NCBI RefSeq assembly: GCF_900114435.1 | Contig: NZ_FOZK01000002.1 | Span: 1,054,001-1,118,000, forward strand | Source: Halomicrobium zhouii | GTDB lineage: Archaea; Halobacteriota; Halobacteria; Halobacteriales; Haloarculaceae | Direction: 5' to 3' | Length of the DNA stretch: 64,000 nt | Shown: positions 1 to 8,537 of the stretch, piece by piece | Layout: the number at the start of each line of letters is the position of its first letter | Numbering within the stretch: the stretch's first letter is position 1 | Position numbers and translations under genes: made by a program | The notes under the pieces: model-generated | What the model saw: only the letters and a program-made list of their open reading frames with translations | The model's database searches: none | Told to the model about the DNA's origin: nothing

Positions 1-106
1 AGTCGGACACGCCGACGTCGTCGGGCATGTCGTAGGTGTAGTGGAGTTCGAACATGTCGAGCGTACAGTCCTCGTTCTCGCAGACGACCTCGAGCGTGGC
101 TGGCAT
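1..106 (-). CDS. Small CxxxxC protein, 3' part cut by window edge
   Basis: The reverse strand reads from an ATG at 106 through 35 codons to the window edge without a stop. The peptide starts MPATLEVVC and carries a Cys-x4-Cys pair (CENEDC), followed by acidic and aromatic residues. It looks like the N-terminal half of a very short zinc-ribbon-like protein common in haloarchaea; the second cysteine pair would lie outside the window. No function is known to me. It is divergent from the radical SAM gene, with about 100 nt between them. Confidence 0.6.
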   Translation of the reverse strand, partial: MPATLEVVCENEDCTLDMFELHYTYDMPDDVGVSD

Positions 107-205
107 ACCGACACGTAGGCCCGGCCGAGACAAACAGCTTTCGGGAGCGGGGGTCGCGAGGACGGACCAGACACGGTTTTACGCCTCCGGCGACTACCCG
201 CGTCC

Positions 206-1924
206 ATGACTGTCGACCCCGCCGACCTCTCGGTCACCGTCGTCGACGGCTACGTCGACGAGCCGGCCCACTTCGGGGTCCCGCCGTACGTCTCGACGTA
301 CCCGCGCTACACCGCCGGCGCCCTCGTCGACGCCGGCGTGCCCGAATCCCAGATCACCTACCACACTATCGACGGCCTGCGCGACGACGGCTCCCGCTGG
401 CAGGACGTCGAAGAGGCCGACCTGCTGATCTACGTCGGGGGGATGACCGTCCCCGGCAAGTACGTCGGCGGGACGCCCGCCGAACCCGACGAGGTGCGCC
501 GGATGGCCTGGACCGCCGACGGCGTCTCGATGATGGGCGGCCCGGTCCGCTTCGGCGTGGGCGAGGCCAACGAGGGGGCGAGCGAGACCGCCCGCGACGA
601 CCTCGACTTCGACTTCCTGGCGATGGCCGACGTCGAGGCGGCGGCCTACGACCTCGTTGCCAACGGACTGGAAGGGTTCGAGGACCGCTACCGCGGCGTC
701 CCCGAGGAGACCCGCTGGGCGCGGAAGGGCGCCTTCGTCGTGGAGCAGCACCCCAACCACCCCGACTACCTCATCGCGGAACTGGAGACGTCCCGGGGCT
801 GTGCCTACCGCTGCTCGTTCTGCACCGAACCGATGTACGGCGACCCGGACTTCCGCCCGCCCGAGAGCGTCGTCGACGAGGTGGACGCGCTGTCGGACCG
901 CGGCGTGAAGCACTTCCGCATCGGCCGCCAGGCGGACATCCTCGCCTACGGCGGCGACGGCGAGGCGCCGAACCCCGAGGCCCTGCGGGAGCTGTACGGC
1001 GGCATCCGCGAGGTGGCCCCCGACCTCGAGACGCTGCACCTCGACAACATGAACCCCATCACGGTCGTGAAGTGGCCCGAGAAAGCGCGGGAGGGGATTC
1101 GGATCATCGCCGAGCACAACACGCCCGGCGACACCGCGGCGTTCGGGCTCGAATCGGCCGACCCGCTCGTCCAGGAGGAGAACAACCTCAACGTCACGGC
1201 CGAGCAGTGTTTCGAAGCGGTCAGGATCGTCAACGAAGAGGCCGGCTGGCGGCCCGGAGAAGAGCCCGGAAGCGGTCCGAGCTTCGGCGACGACGCTCCA
1301 CGCCGCCTCCCCAAACTCCTCCCCGGCATCAACCTGCTCCACGGGCTCAAGGGCGAGCGCCGGGAGACCTTCGAGCACAACAGGGAGTTCCTCCAGCGCG
1401 TGCTCGACGAGGGGTACATGCTCCGGCGGATCAACATCCGGCAGGTGATGGCCTTCGAGGGCACCGACATGGCCGAGACGGGCGCGGACATCGCCAACGA
1501 CCACAAGCAGCTGTTCAAGCAGTACAAGAAGGAGGTCCGCGAGACCATCGACAACCCGATGCTCAAGCGCGTCGCGCCGCCCGGGACTATCCTCCCCGAC
1601 GTCCACCTGGAGTACCACCAGGACGGGAAGACCTTCGGCCGACAGCTCGGGACCTACCCCCTGCTCGTCGCGATTCCGGGCGAGCGCGAACTCGGTCAGG
1701 TGCTCGACGTCGCCATCACGGACCACGGCTACCGCTCCGTGGGCGGCGTCCCCCACCCGCTGGACCTCAACTCGGCGTCGATGGACGAACTGACGGCGAT
1801 TCCGGGCATCGGCAAGAGCACGGCCGGCGACGTCGTGGTGAACCGGCCCTACGACTCCGTCAGCGAGTTCGACGCGACCGTCGAACAGTTCGTGACGGTG
1901 GGGTCACCGGAAGGCGCCGACTAG
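206..1924 (+). CDS. B12-binding-type radical SAM protein with C-terminal helix-hairpin-helix
   Basis: A 572-aa protein. Residues 1-170 resemble the Rossmann-like N-terminal region of cobalamin-binding radical SAM enzymes. The radical SAM cluster motif Cys-x3-Cys-x2-Cys is at C199, C203 and C206 (RGCAYRCSFC). A TRAM-like stretch follows around residue 480, then a helix-hairpin-helix from about residue 520 (LNSASMDELTAIPGIG) suggests contact with nucleic acid. A TATA-like CGGTTTTACG lies 26-32 nt before the ATG, fitting a leaderless mRNA. The substrate is not known; a nucleic-acid-modifying role is inference. Its TAG stop overlaps the opposing toxin stop tail to tail. Confidence 0.88.
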   Translation: MTVDPADLSVTVVDGYVDEPAHFGVPPYVSTYPRYTAGALVDAGVPESQITYHTIDGLRDDGSRWQDVEEADLLIYVGGMTVPGKYVGGTPAEPDEVRRMAWTADGVSMMGGPVRFGVGEANEGASETARDDLDFDFLAMADVEAAAYDLVANGLEGFEDRYRGVPEETRWARKGAFVVEQHPNHPDYLIAELETSRGCAYRCSFCTEPMYGDPDFRPPESVVDEVDALSDRGVKHFRIGRQADILAYGGDGEAPNPEALRELYGGIREVAPDLETLHLDNMNPITVVKWPEKAREGIRIIAEHNTPGDTAAFGLESADPLVQEENNLNVTAEQCFEAVRIVNEEAGWRPGEEPGSGPSFGDDAPRRLPKLLPGINLLHGLKGERRETFEHNREFLQRVLDEGYMLRRINIRQVMAFEGTDMAETGADIANDHKQLFKQYKKEVRETIDNPMLKRVAPPGTILPDVHLEYHQDGKTFGRQLGTYPLLVAIPGERELGQVLDVAITDHGYRSVGGVPHPLDLNSASMDELTAIPGIGKSTAGDVVVNRPYDSVSEFDATVEQFVTVGSPEGAD

Positions 1925-2208
1925 TACCCGTAGCGTTTGTGGGCCTCGTCTATCGGGAGAATTTCGACCACGCGGACCTCGTTCGCCCCTTCCGCCACGA
2001 GATAGAACGCGGTGTGTGTCCGACCGACGTGGAGGCGAAACAGTTTCTCTCCATCGACGACGAGTTTCTCCTTGTCACCTTTCCCCTCGCCAGGGTACGG
2101 GCTCTCTGCTAGTTTCCGGAGGTTCTCCTCGCAGATACGCTCGCTCTTCTCGTCAAGTGACGAGAGGTACGACACCGCGTCGTCGGAGAGGAGGACCTCA
2201 TAACTCAT
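1921..2208 (-). CDS. RelE/ParE-family toxin-like protein
   Basis: A 95-aa protein with the size and beta-rich pattern of RelE/ParE toxins: N-terminal VLLSDDAVSYLSSL, a central basic and aromatic core (KLFRLHVGRTHTAFYLV) and a C-terminal VRVVEILPIDEAHKRY strand and helix. RelE-type toxins are ribosome-dependent mRNA nucleases, whereas ParE-type ones poison gyrase; the sequence does not settle which applies. The gene overlaps the upstream antitoxin-like gene by 11 nt, the usual antitoxin-first order. Its stop shares the CTAG tetramer with the stop of the convergent radical SAM gene. Confidence 0.8.
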   Translation of the reverse strand: MSYEVLLSDDAVSYLSSLDEKSERICEENLRKLAESPYPGEGKGDKEKLVVDGEKLFRLHVGRTHTAFYLVAEGANEVRVVEILPIDEAHKRYGY

Positions 2209-2392
2209 CGAGCGACGTCAACTCCTCGGCGTCCGTTTCGCGCACGTCCTCCGCGCGCCGGGCGAGATCACGGCGCGCGTACGTCTGGATCAGCTCTTCG
2301 AGCAGTTCGTCGTACGTCTGTCCGGCGTCTTTGAGGTCGTGTAGCTCTCGCCACCGTTCCTCCGTGACCGGAATTCGCTTATCGGCACTCAT
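2198..2392 (-). CDS. Antitoxin-like protein, partner of the RelE-like gene
   Basis: A 64-aa acidic protein beginning MSADKRIPVTEERW. The N-terminal basic strand plus helices resemble a ribbon-helix-helix antitoxin, and the acidic C-terminus (EELTSLDEL) would wrap the toxin. The ATG at 2392 is chosen because a Shine-Dalgarno GGAGGTGA sits 5 nt upstream; a GTG at 2401 overlaps that site and is less likely. It precedes and overlaps the toxin gene. The family is assigned by size, layout and fold pattern, not by a catalytic motif. Confidence 0.72.
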   Translation of the reverse strand: MSADKRIPVTEERWRELHDLKDAGQTYDELLEELIQTYARRDLARRAEDVRETDAEELTSLDEL

Positions 2393-2563
2393 TGTCGTCA
2401 CCTCCTCGGGAGTGGTCTGTCATCGGGTTTGAATGTCCGGGCTCCATGGTTAATCCTTACAACGCGTGCAGTATTAACATTCCGTCGCACCGAACCGCTG
2501 TCCGCGAGAACGCGACGCGTCAGCGAACAGAAGGTACTTTTCGACCCCGCTCCACGTACGGGT

Positions 2564-4426
2564 ATGAGCAACGTCGAGGTGAGCGTCGTCCTCCCCGCGT
2601 ACAACGAGGAGGCCACCATCGAGGAGACCGTCGAGGTCACCCTCTCGACGCTCGCCTCGTTCCTGCCGGCGGGCACGTTCGAGGTCATCGTGGCCGAGGA
2701 CGGCTGCGACGACCGGACGCCGGAGATCGCGACGCGGCTGGCGGGTGAGGACGACCGGGTTCGCCACATCCACTCCGACGAGCGGCTCGGGCGCGGCGGC
2801 GCGCTGGAGTACGCCTTCCACCGCGCCGAGGGCGAGACGCTGGCGTACTTCGACACCGACCTGGCGACGGACATGCGCCACCTGGAAGAGCTGATCGAGG
2901 CGGTTCGGTCGGGCGAGTACGACCTCGCGACCGGGTCGCGCTGGATGCCCCAGAAGAAGGCCGATCGGCCGGCCAAGCGCGGCGTTCCGAGCCTCGGCTT
3001 CAACACGCTCGTCCGCTTCTTCCTCCGGTCTGACTTGCGGGACCACCAGTGCGGGTTCAAGGCCTTCTCCCGCGAGGCCTTCGAGGTCCTCGACGACGAC
3101 GTGCAGGACGAACACTGGTTCTGGGACACCGAGATGCTCGTCCGCGCCCAGCGGACGGGCTTCCGCGTCAAAGAGTTCCCCGTCGACTGGGAGCCCAAGG
3201 GCGACACCAAGGTCGACCTCGTCCGGGACGTGTTCGGGATGGGCAGCCAGATTCTCCGGACCTGGTGGCAACTCTCCGTGAGTCCGCGCATCAGCCGAAA
3301 AGTGAGCATGACGGCGGGGTCGCTGCTCGTGATAGCGGCGCTGGTGCTGGCGGTCACCGTCGTCTTCGACCCCTCGGCCGTCCTCGATGCTATCGGCGGT
3401 GCAGACGTCGGCATCGTCGCAGCATCCGGCGTGGTCTACCTCCTCTCGTGGCCGCTACGCGGACTCCGGTATCGCGACATCCTCGACCGTCTCGGCCACG
3501 ACGGCGACACCTGGTTCCTCACCGGCGCTATCTTCATCAGCCAGACGGGGAACCTCGTGTTCCCGGCCCGCCTCGGCGACGGCGTGCGGGCCTACGTCGT
3601 CAAGGCCCGCCGCGGGATTCCCTATCCGACCGGCTTCGCGTCGCTGGCCGTCGAGCGCGTCTTCGACCTGCTCGCCATCACGGTGCTCGCGGGGAGCGTC
3701 CTGGTCGGCCTCGTCCTGACCGGCGGGACCGAACAGATCGCCGAGGCCATCGCCGCGGACGTCCCGCCAGTCCAGGTCGGTGACGACACGCTCGACCCGG
3801 CTGCGGCCGCGCGGACCGCGCTCCAGGTCGCCGCTGCCGTCGGTGTCGCGGCCATCGCCGGCGTCGCCGTCATCGTCGTCAACGCCCGCCGCGAGACCAA
3901 CCTCGTCCACCGGGCCGTCACCGCGATCAGCAACGACTCCTACGCGGCCTACGTCTCGGGCGTCATCGAGCAGTTCGTCGGGGACATCGAGACTGTGGTC
4001 GGTGACCGCGGGGCTTTTCTCAGGGTGGGCCTGGGCAGTCTCGTCATCTGGGTCGTCGACGTGTTGACGGCGCTGGCCATCTTCGCGGCGTTTCACGGCC
4101 CCGACTCCGGGTGGGAGATCACCGCGTCGCTGGTCGCGGCCGCCTTCTTCGCGGTCAGCGTCGGCAACCTCGCGAAGATCCTCCCGCTGTCGCCCGGCGG
4201 CATCGGGCTCTACGAGGGCGCGTTCACGCTCATCGTCGTCGGCCTGACCGGGGTCTCGGCCCCGGTCGCGCTCGCCATCTCCATCGTCGACCACGCCGTC
4301 AAGAACGCCGTCACCATCGTCGGTGGCCTGGCGTCGATGACCTGGCTCAACGTCTCGCTGACGACGGCCGTCGAGGAGAGTCGGAGCGCCGGCGAGGTCG
4401 AGGCAGAACCCACGGCACAGGACTGA
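2564..4426 (+). CDS. aglD: AglD-type dolichol-phosphate hexosyltransferase with flippase-like domain
   Basis: A 620-aa protein. Residues 1-240 are a GT2 glycosyltransferase (VSVVLPAYNEE, then AEDGCDD and DTDLATDM, nucleotide-sugar and metal-binding aspartates). Residues 245-600 are multi-spanning membrane helices of the UPF0104/flippase-like type. In Haloferax volcanii, AglD has the same two-part architecture and nearly the same length, and charges dolichol phosphate with the last hexose (mannose) of the S-layer N-glycan. The ATG at 2564 starts the conserved glycosyltransferase strand; upstream codons in frame are unlikely to be coding. No other agl cluster gene is adjacent, so the symbol rests on architecture. 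Confidence 0.82.
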   Translation: MSNVEVSVVLPAYNEEATIEETVEVTLSTLASFLPAGTFEVIVAEDGCDDRTPEIATRLAGEDDRVRHIHSDERLGRGGALEYAFHRAEGETLAYFDTDLATDMRHLEELIEAVRSGEYDLATGSRWMPQKKADRPAKRGVPSLGFNTLVRFFLRSDLRDHQCGFKAFSREAFEVLDDDVQDEHWFWDTEMLVRAQRTGFRVKEFPVDWEPKGDTKVDLVRDVFGMGSQILRTWWQLSVSPRISRKVSMTAGSLLVIAALVLAVTVVFDPSAVLDAIGGADVGIVAASGVVYLLSWPLRGLRYRDILDRLGHDGDTWFLTGAIFISQTGNLVFPARLGDGVRAYVVKARRGIPYPTGFASLAVERVFDLLAITVLAGSVLVGLVLTGGTEQIAEAIAADVPPVQVGDDTLDPAAAARTALQVAAAVGVAAIAGVAVIVVNARRETNLVHRAVTAISNDSYAAYVSGVIEQFVGDIETVVGDRGAFLRVGLGSLVIWVVDVLTALAIFAAFHGPDSGWEITASLVAAAFFAVSVGNLAKILPLSPGGIGLYEGAFTLIVVGLTGVSAPVALAISIVDHAVKNAVTIVGGLASMTWLNVSLTTAVEESRSAGEVEAEPTAQD

Positions 4427-4755
4427 CCGGACGGTTCGGCCCCGATCGGAGGCCCGGAGCCTCACGATCGGTGACGTCAGATTTTCCGTCGCGAATCGGG
4501 AGTTACCACGAGTCCAGCCGAACCGCGGGCCGGCGTCACGACCGGGAACGTACCAGATGCTACTTGAATGGGTACGGTAACGAGTCACAAACCCGGTCGT
4601 CGGCCCGTGTGCGTGGCCTTCGCACTACCGTACCAAAATCTTTAAATGCTTTTCGAACTCATTGTATTGGTACCAACCGGGCGCCCGGGTATATCGGCCG
4701 TCGTACGTCGGTATATTTTCAGGAACCTTCCTGCCCGGAGCGTCTGCCCCGTACA
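4427..4755 (+). promoter_or_regulatory. Long upstream region of the TFB gene with two TATA candidates and a palindrome
   Basis: The 329 nt between aglD and the TFB gene hold no convincing gene. An unusually AT-rich core for this genome runs from about 4630 to 4725. It contains a strong BRE/TATA-like ACCAAAATCTTTAAATGC around 4632-4649, a perfect 10-nt palindrome TTGGTACCAA at 4667-4676, and a second TATA candidate TATATTTT at 4712-4719. The second would give a leader of about 10-15 nt before the ATG at 4756; the first would give about 80 nt. Dual promoters or autoregulation are inference. Confidence 0.6.
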
Positions 4756-5721
4756 ATGAGCGACGAGAACACCAGAACGCGAACGAGAGAACGCACGGAC
4801 GAGACGGAGGAACAGCACACGTCGGCGGCCTGCCCGGAGTGTTCGGGCCACCTGATCGCCGACGAGGAACACGGCGAGACGGTGTGTGACGACTGCGGCC
4901 TGGTCGTCGACGAGGGCGAGATCGACCGCGGCCCCGAGTGGCGCGCCTTCGACTCCAGCGAGAAGGACAGCAAGTCGCGCGTCGGCGCGCCGACGACGAA
5001 CATGATGCACGACAAGGGCCTGTCGACCAACATCGACTGGCGCGACAAGGACGCCTACGGCAACTCCCTGGGCGCCAAGCAGCGCCAGAAGATGCAGCGC
5101 CTGCGCAAGTGGAACGAGCGGTTCCGGACCCGCGACTCCAAGGAGCGCAACCTCAAGCAGGCGCTGGGCGAGATCGACCGGATGGCCAGCGCACTCGGCC
5201 TGCCCGAGAACGTTCGCGAGACCGCGTCGGTCATCTATCGCCGTGCGCTCGACGAGAACCTCCTTCCCGGCCGGTCGATCGAGGGCGTCTCGACGGCCTC
5301 CGTCTACGCCGCCGCGCGCCAGGCCGGCGTCCCGCGCTCGCTCGACGAGATAACCGATGTCTCCCGCGTCGAGAAATCGGAGATCGCACGGACCTACCGC
5401 TACGTCGTCCGCGAACTCGGCCTGGAGGTCGCCCCGGCCGACCCCGAGAGCTACGTCCCGCGCTTCGCCTCTTCGCTCGACATGTCCGACGAGGCCGAAC
5501 ACCGCGCCCGCCAGCTGCTCCAGAACGCCAAGGAACAGGGCGTCCACTCCGGCAAGTCGCCCGTCGGTCTCGCCGCAGCGGCCGTCTACGCCGCCGCCTT
5601 GCTCACCAACGAGAAGACGACGCAGGCGGCCGTCAGCGAAGTCGCCGACATCTCGGAAGTGACCATCCGCAACCGGTACCACGAGCTCCTCGAGGCCGAA
5701 CAGGGGCTCCCTGCGGCCTGA
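4756..5721 (+). CDS. tfb: Transcription initiation factor TFB (archaeal TFIIB)
   Basis: A 321-aa protein with the full TFB layout. The N-terminal zinc ribbon uses C26, C29, C44 and C47. The B-finger/linker follows (EWRAFDSSEKDSKSRVGAP). Two cyclin-like repeats, about 125-220 and 225-315, contain the paired SVYAAARQAGVPRSLDEI and AAAVYAAALLTNEKTTQ segments that bind TBP and BRE DNA. TFB recruits RNA polymerase to the TBP-TATA complex. Haloarchaea carry several TFB paralogues with partly specialised promoters, so the number of this one cannot be given. The ATG at 4756 precedes the zinc ribbon by 25 residues. Confidence 0.96.
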   Translation: MSDENTRTRTRERTDETEEQHTSAACPECSGHLIADEEHGETVCDDCGLVVDEGEIDRGPEWRAFDSSEKDSKSRVGAPTTNMMHDKGLSTNIDWRDKDAYGNSLGAKQRQKMQRLRKWNERFRTRDSKERNLKQALGEIDRMASALGLPENVRETASVIYRRALDENLLPGRSIEGVSTASVYAAARQAGVPRSLDEITDVSRVEKSEIARTYRYVVRELGLEVAPADPESYVPRFASSLDMSDEAEHRARQLLQNAKEQGVHSGKSPVGLAAAAVYAAALLTNEKTTQAAVSEVADISEVTIRNRYHELLEAEQGLPAA

Positions 5722-5826
5722 TCCGAGTTTCGACCATACCCGATTCCTCGCCGGTTTCTCACCGAAAGAATCACACCTGATAACTGCGTAGTCACGCTTA
5801 ATCCGGTCCGCATCGCTTTCTGTAGC

Positions 5827-6726
5827 ATGGATCCAGACCCCAGCCCCGATGGGGGTGTCGAGATGACGTCGCCGTCGATGGACACGCTCGACGACGACGA
5901 ACTCGGCGCCGCTATCGACGAGCTGCTGGCAGCGTCCGAGAACGTCTCCCAGAGCTCCCAGTCTATCAGTGACCTGGCCAACGACCAGTCGGAGAACATG
6001 CGCGAGGTCGCCGGTGAGGTGTCGAACCTCTCGGCGACGGTCGAGGAAGTCGCCTCCAGTGCGAACCAAGTGAAAGCCGTCAGCGACCAGGCACGACACC
6101 TCGCCGACGACGGGCGTGAGGCCGCCGACGACGCCATCGACGCGATGGAGTCGGTCGACGACGCCAACACCGACGTCTCCCAGGACGTCCGCCAACTGCG
6201 CGACCGCATCGACGAGATCGACGAGATCGTCGAGGTTATCAACGACATCGCGGACCAGACGAACATGCTGGCGCTCAACGCCTCGATCGAGGCGGCCCGC
6301 GCCGGCGAGGCCGGCCAGGGGTTCGCCGTCGTCGCCGACGAGGTGAAGTCACTCGCCGAGGAGTCCCAGCAGAACGCCGCCGAGATCGAACAGCTGGTCT
6401 CGAACATCAAGTCCGACACCGACGACACCGTCGACAGCATCGAGCACGCCAACGACCAGGTCGAGGAAGGCATCGACCAGGTCGAGGACGCGGTCGGCAT
6501 CCTCAAGGAGATCGACGAGGCGGTCCGCGAGGCCGCCCAGGGTGCCGAAGAGGTCGCCTCCGCGACCGACGAGCAGGCGGCCTCCACCGAGGAGGTCGCG
6601 AGCATGATCGACATGACGGCCGAAAGCGCGGAGGAAGTGGCCGAAGAGATCGAACAGATCGCCGCCGCCAACGAGCAACAGGCGGCCAAGGTCAACGAGC
6701 TACAGAGCCTTATTCGGAGCCGGTAA
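5827..6726 (+). CDS. Soluble methyl-accepting chemotaxis transducer without an obvious sensor domain
   Basis: A 299-aa, strongly acidic coiled-coil protein. It has the MCP hairpin-tip signature ([20 protein letters not shown], about residues 143-162), which binds CheA/CheW. Flanking heptads hold likely methylation sites. There is no membrane segment. The roughly 50 residues before the coiled coil are too few for a PAS, GAF or globin domain, so the sensory input must come from a partner or a short N-terminal helix. A TATA-like GCTTAATCC lies about 27 nt before the ATG, giving a leaderless mRNA. No other che genes are in the window. Confidence 0.88.
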   Translation: MDPDPSPDGGVEMTSPSMDTLDDDELGAAIDELLAASENVSQSSQSISDLANDQSENMREVAGEVSNLSATVEEVASSANQVKAVSDQARHLADDGREAADDAIDAMESVDDANTDVSQDVRQLRDRIDEIDEIVEVINDIADQTNMLALNASIEAARAGEAGQGFAVVADEVKSLAEESQQNAAEIEQLVSNIKSDTDDTVDSIEHANDQVEEGIDQVEDAVGILKEIDEAVREAAQGAEEVASATDEQAASTEEVASMIDMTAESAEEVAEEIEQIAAANEQQAAKVNELQSLIRSR

Positions 6727-6769
6727 CACCGGCTCTCGCCGGGCCGTCGTTACTCGATCTCGCCGTCCA

Positions 6770-7474
6770 TCAGTCGACCATCGACGAGACGAACAGCCGA
6801 AGGTTCGTCCCGAAGTTCGCGACGAGTGCCCGCGGGAGCCGACGTCGCGCGCCGTCCAGTGCGTCGTCCAGCGCTTCGTCGGCCGCCTCGAACACGCCTC
6901 GTCCGTGGCCGAAGAGGATGCGCTCCGGCTCGATCTCCGCGAACACCTCCCGCGGCGGGAAGAGCCGGCTCCCGAGCATCACGCCCACGCGCTCGTCACC
7001 GACCGGGTAGCCCGAGCCAGACGAGAGCAGGTCCGGGACGATCAGCGTCCCGTCGGCCGGCCGGTACGCGACGACCGCCTTGTACAGCGAGAGCGGCTCG
7101 ACGGCGGTCGTCTCGAACCCCGCCGACCCCAGTACTTCGTCGGTCCGCTCGACCGGCACGTCGATCCGTTCTTCGACCCGGTCCATCCAACGCGGGACGT
7201 GGACGGCGACGTCGTGACGGTTCGCGAACGCGTCGGCGTCCCTCGCGTGGTAGTTCGAGAGGACCGCCACGCCAGTGACGTCGCCGTACTCGGCGAGCAG
7301 GTCGTCGATCCCCTCAGCGTCGACCGGGTCGACGAGCCAGAGCCCGTCGTCCGCAGCGATGGCGTGACTCACGCGTTCCCCGGTCTCGTCGGGATGGGCG
7401 AGCCAGCCGACGCCGCCCGACCAGCGGTCGACGACCTCGAACCCCGTCGAGAGCGAGTGGTCGTACGCAGGCAT
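6770..7474 (-). CDS. Metallo-beta-lactamase-fold-like protein lacking the HxHxDH motif
   Basis: A 234-aa protein. The order of elements looks like an MBL-fold protein: an N-terminal strand with LWLVDPVDAEGID, a strand ending in VLSNYHARDADAFANRH where the metal motif THxHxDH would be, and a late ILFGHGRGVF resembling the usual PGHG turn. Only one His of the canonical HxHxDH cluster is in place, so binuclear zinc chemistry is doubtful. It may be a degenerate family member or bind something else. Convergent with the chemotaxis transducer gene, with a 43-nt gap. Confidence 0.65.
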   Translation of the reverse strand: MPAYDHSLSTGFEVVDRWSGGVGWLAHPDETGERVSHAIAADDGLWLVDPVDAEGIDDLLAEYGDVTGVAVLSNYHARDADAFANRHDVAVHVPRWMDRVEERIDVPVERTDEVLGSAGFETTAVEPLSLYKAVVAYRPADGTLIVPDLLSSGSGYPVGDERVGVMLGSRLFPPREVFAEIEPERILFGHGRGVFEAADEALDDALDGARRRLPRALVANFGTNLRLFVSSMVD

Positions 7475-7642
7475 CGGTCGGTGGACTCGAACGCCGACGA
7501 GTAAACCCCGTCGATGGGGGCAACCGGAGCACGGTGGCCGGGCCGACGCCGATGGGCCTCACGGATACCCCGTTCCCAGCCGGGGGAGAGCGGCGCTCGC
7601 TGAAAGCAAATTGATAAATCCCGGACGGGTGAAACCGTCGGC

Positions 7643-8332
7643 ATGGACTTCGACTCGTTCGTTCTCTCGGCGGCGACGGGCGACATCTACGACGAGCCGG
7701 CCGCTCGCGCCCACGCCGACGTCCTGGAGTACAGAATGGATCTGGCGACGGATCCGATCGACAGACTCGCCGAGTACGACGGCGAGCTTCCGTTACTGGT
7801 GACCAACCGCGTGGAGTGGGAGGGCGGCGACGCCCCCGACACCGAGGCCCGGCTGGACGCCCTGGAGACCGCCACCGAACTCGACGCCGTCGAGGCTGTC
7901 GACGTCGAACTCGGGGCGCTCGTGGGCGAAGGAAAGTACAACGCCGACCGCGTCGTCGAGGCAGCCAGGGGACGCGACACCACCGTCATCGTCTCGGCCC
8001 ACGACTTCGAACGGACACCAGACCGCGAGAAGATCGAGGAGTGGCTCACCCGGGCCTGCAAACACGGCGACGTCGGGAAGGTGGCCACCACGGCGAACGA
8101 ACCCGCCGACGTCCTGGCCTTGCTCTCCGCCACTGAGGCCAAGACCAGCCGCGGCCACGCCGTCGCGACGATGGCGATGGGCGAGGCCGGCCGCCACTCC
8201 CGCGCCGTCGCGCCGCTGTACGGCTCCAAGATCGGCTACGCGCCCGTCCGCCCCGAGAACGCCACGGCGCCCGGCCAGTACGACCTGGAGACGCTCCGAG
8301 AACTGATCGACCAGCTCAAGAGCAGGGAATAA
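7643..8332 (+). CDS. aroD: Type I 3-dehydroquinate dehydratase
   Basis: A 229-aa TIM-barrel protein. It converts 3-dehydroquinate to 3-dehydroshikimate, the third step of the shikimate pathway, through a Schiff base. Seen: the EYRMDL strand near residue 29, the catalytic His in VSAHDF and the Schiff-base Lys in VGKVAT, followed by MAMGEAGRHSR and the C-terminal GSKIGYAP. Length is typical. A TATA-like TTGATAAATC lies about 27 nt before the ATG, fitting a leaderless mRNA. It is 2.8 kb from the DHQ synthase II gene that makes its substrate. Confidence 0.96.
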   Translation: MDFDSFVLSAATGDIYDEPAARAHADVLEYRMDLATDPIDRLAEYDGELPLLVTNRVEWEGGDAPDTEARLDALETATELDAVEAVDVELGALVGEGKYNADRVVEAARGRDTTVIVSAHDFERTPDREKIEEWLTRACKHGDVGKVATTANEPADVLALLSATEAKTSRGHAVATMAMGEAGRHSRAVAPLYGSKIGYAPVRPENATAPGQYDLETLRELIDQLKSRE

Positions 8333-8382
8333 TACGAGGTCGAGCGGTTGCTGGGCCGTTGCGGCGTTGGTTGGAACAGCAT

Positions 8383-8490
8383 CCGGCGGCGAAGCCGCCG
8401 GTTCACCGAACTCGCCGGAGGCGAGTTCGGCCTTTTTCATCGACGTTTTTGCGCAAGCGGTGCGCGGAGCGCACCCGCAGCGGAAAAAGG
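8383..8490. repeat. Palindromic intergenic element: three perfect hairpins with GNA triloops
   Basis: Downstream of aroD are three perfect stem-loops: 8383-8401 (8-bp stem, GAA loop), 8406-8430 (11-bp stem, GGA loop) and 8459-8475 (7-bp stem, GGA loop). The last is bracketed by CCTTTTTC (8431-8438) and GAAAAAGG (8483-8490), which are inverted copies of each other. The second hairpin followed by a T-run could end aroD transcription. It resembles palindromic repeats I know from haloarchaeal intergenic regions, but copy number cannot be judged from one window. Confidence 0.75.
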
Positions 8491-8537
8491 TCGGTGCGGA
8501 AGATTAACGTACGTCGGAACGCGATTGAGCCACTACG

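Noticed and set aside
194-1756. 520-codon frame opposite the radical SAM gene
   Set aside because: Composition is Val/Asp/Gly/Arg rich without motifs; the plus strand has the CxxxCxxC cluster and a proper promoter.
2429-2563. In-frame 45-codon extension of AglD
   Set aside because: It contains the likely promoter, is not acidic like the rest, and the conserved glycosyltransferase strand begins right after ATG 2564.
4111-4755. In-frame N-terminal extension of TFB into aglD
   Set aside because: It overlaps the aglD 3' end in another frame and crosses the AT-rich promoter. TFB proteins start shortly before the zinc ribbon.
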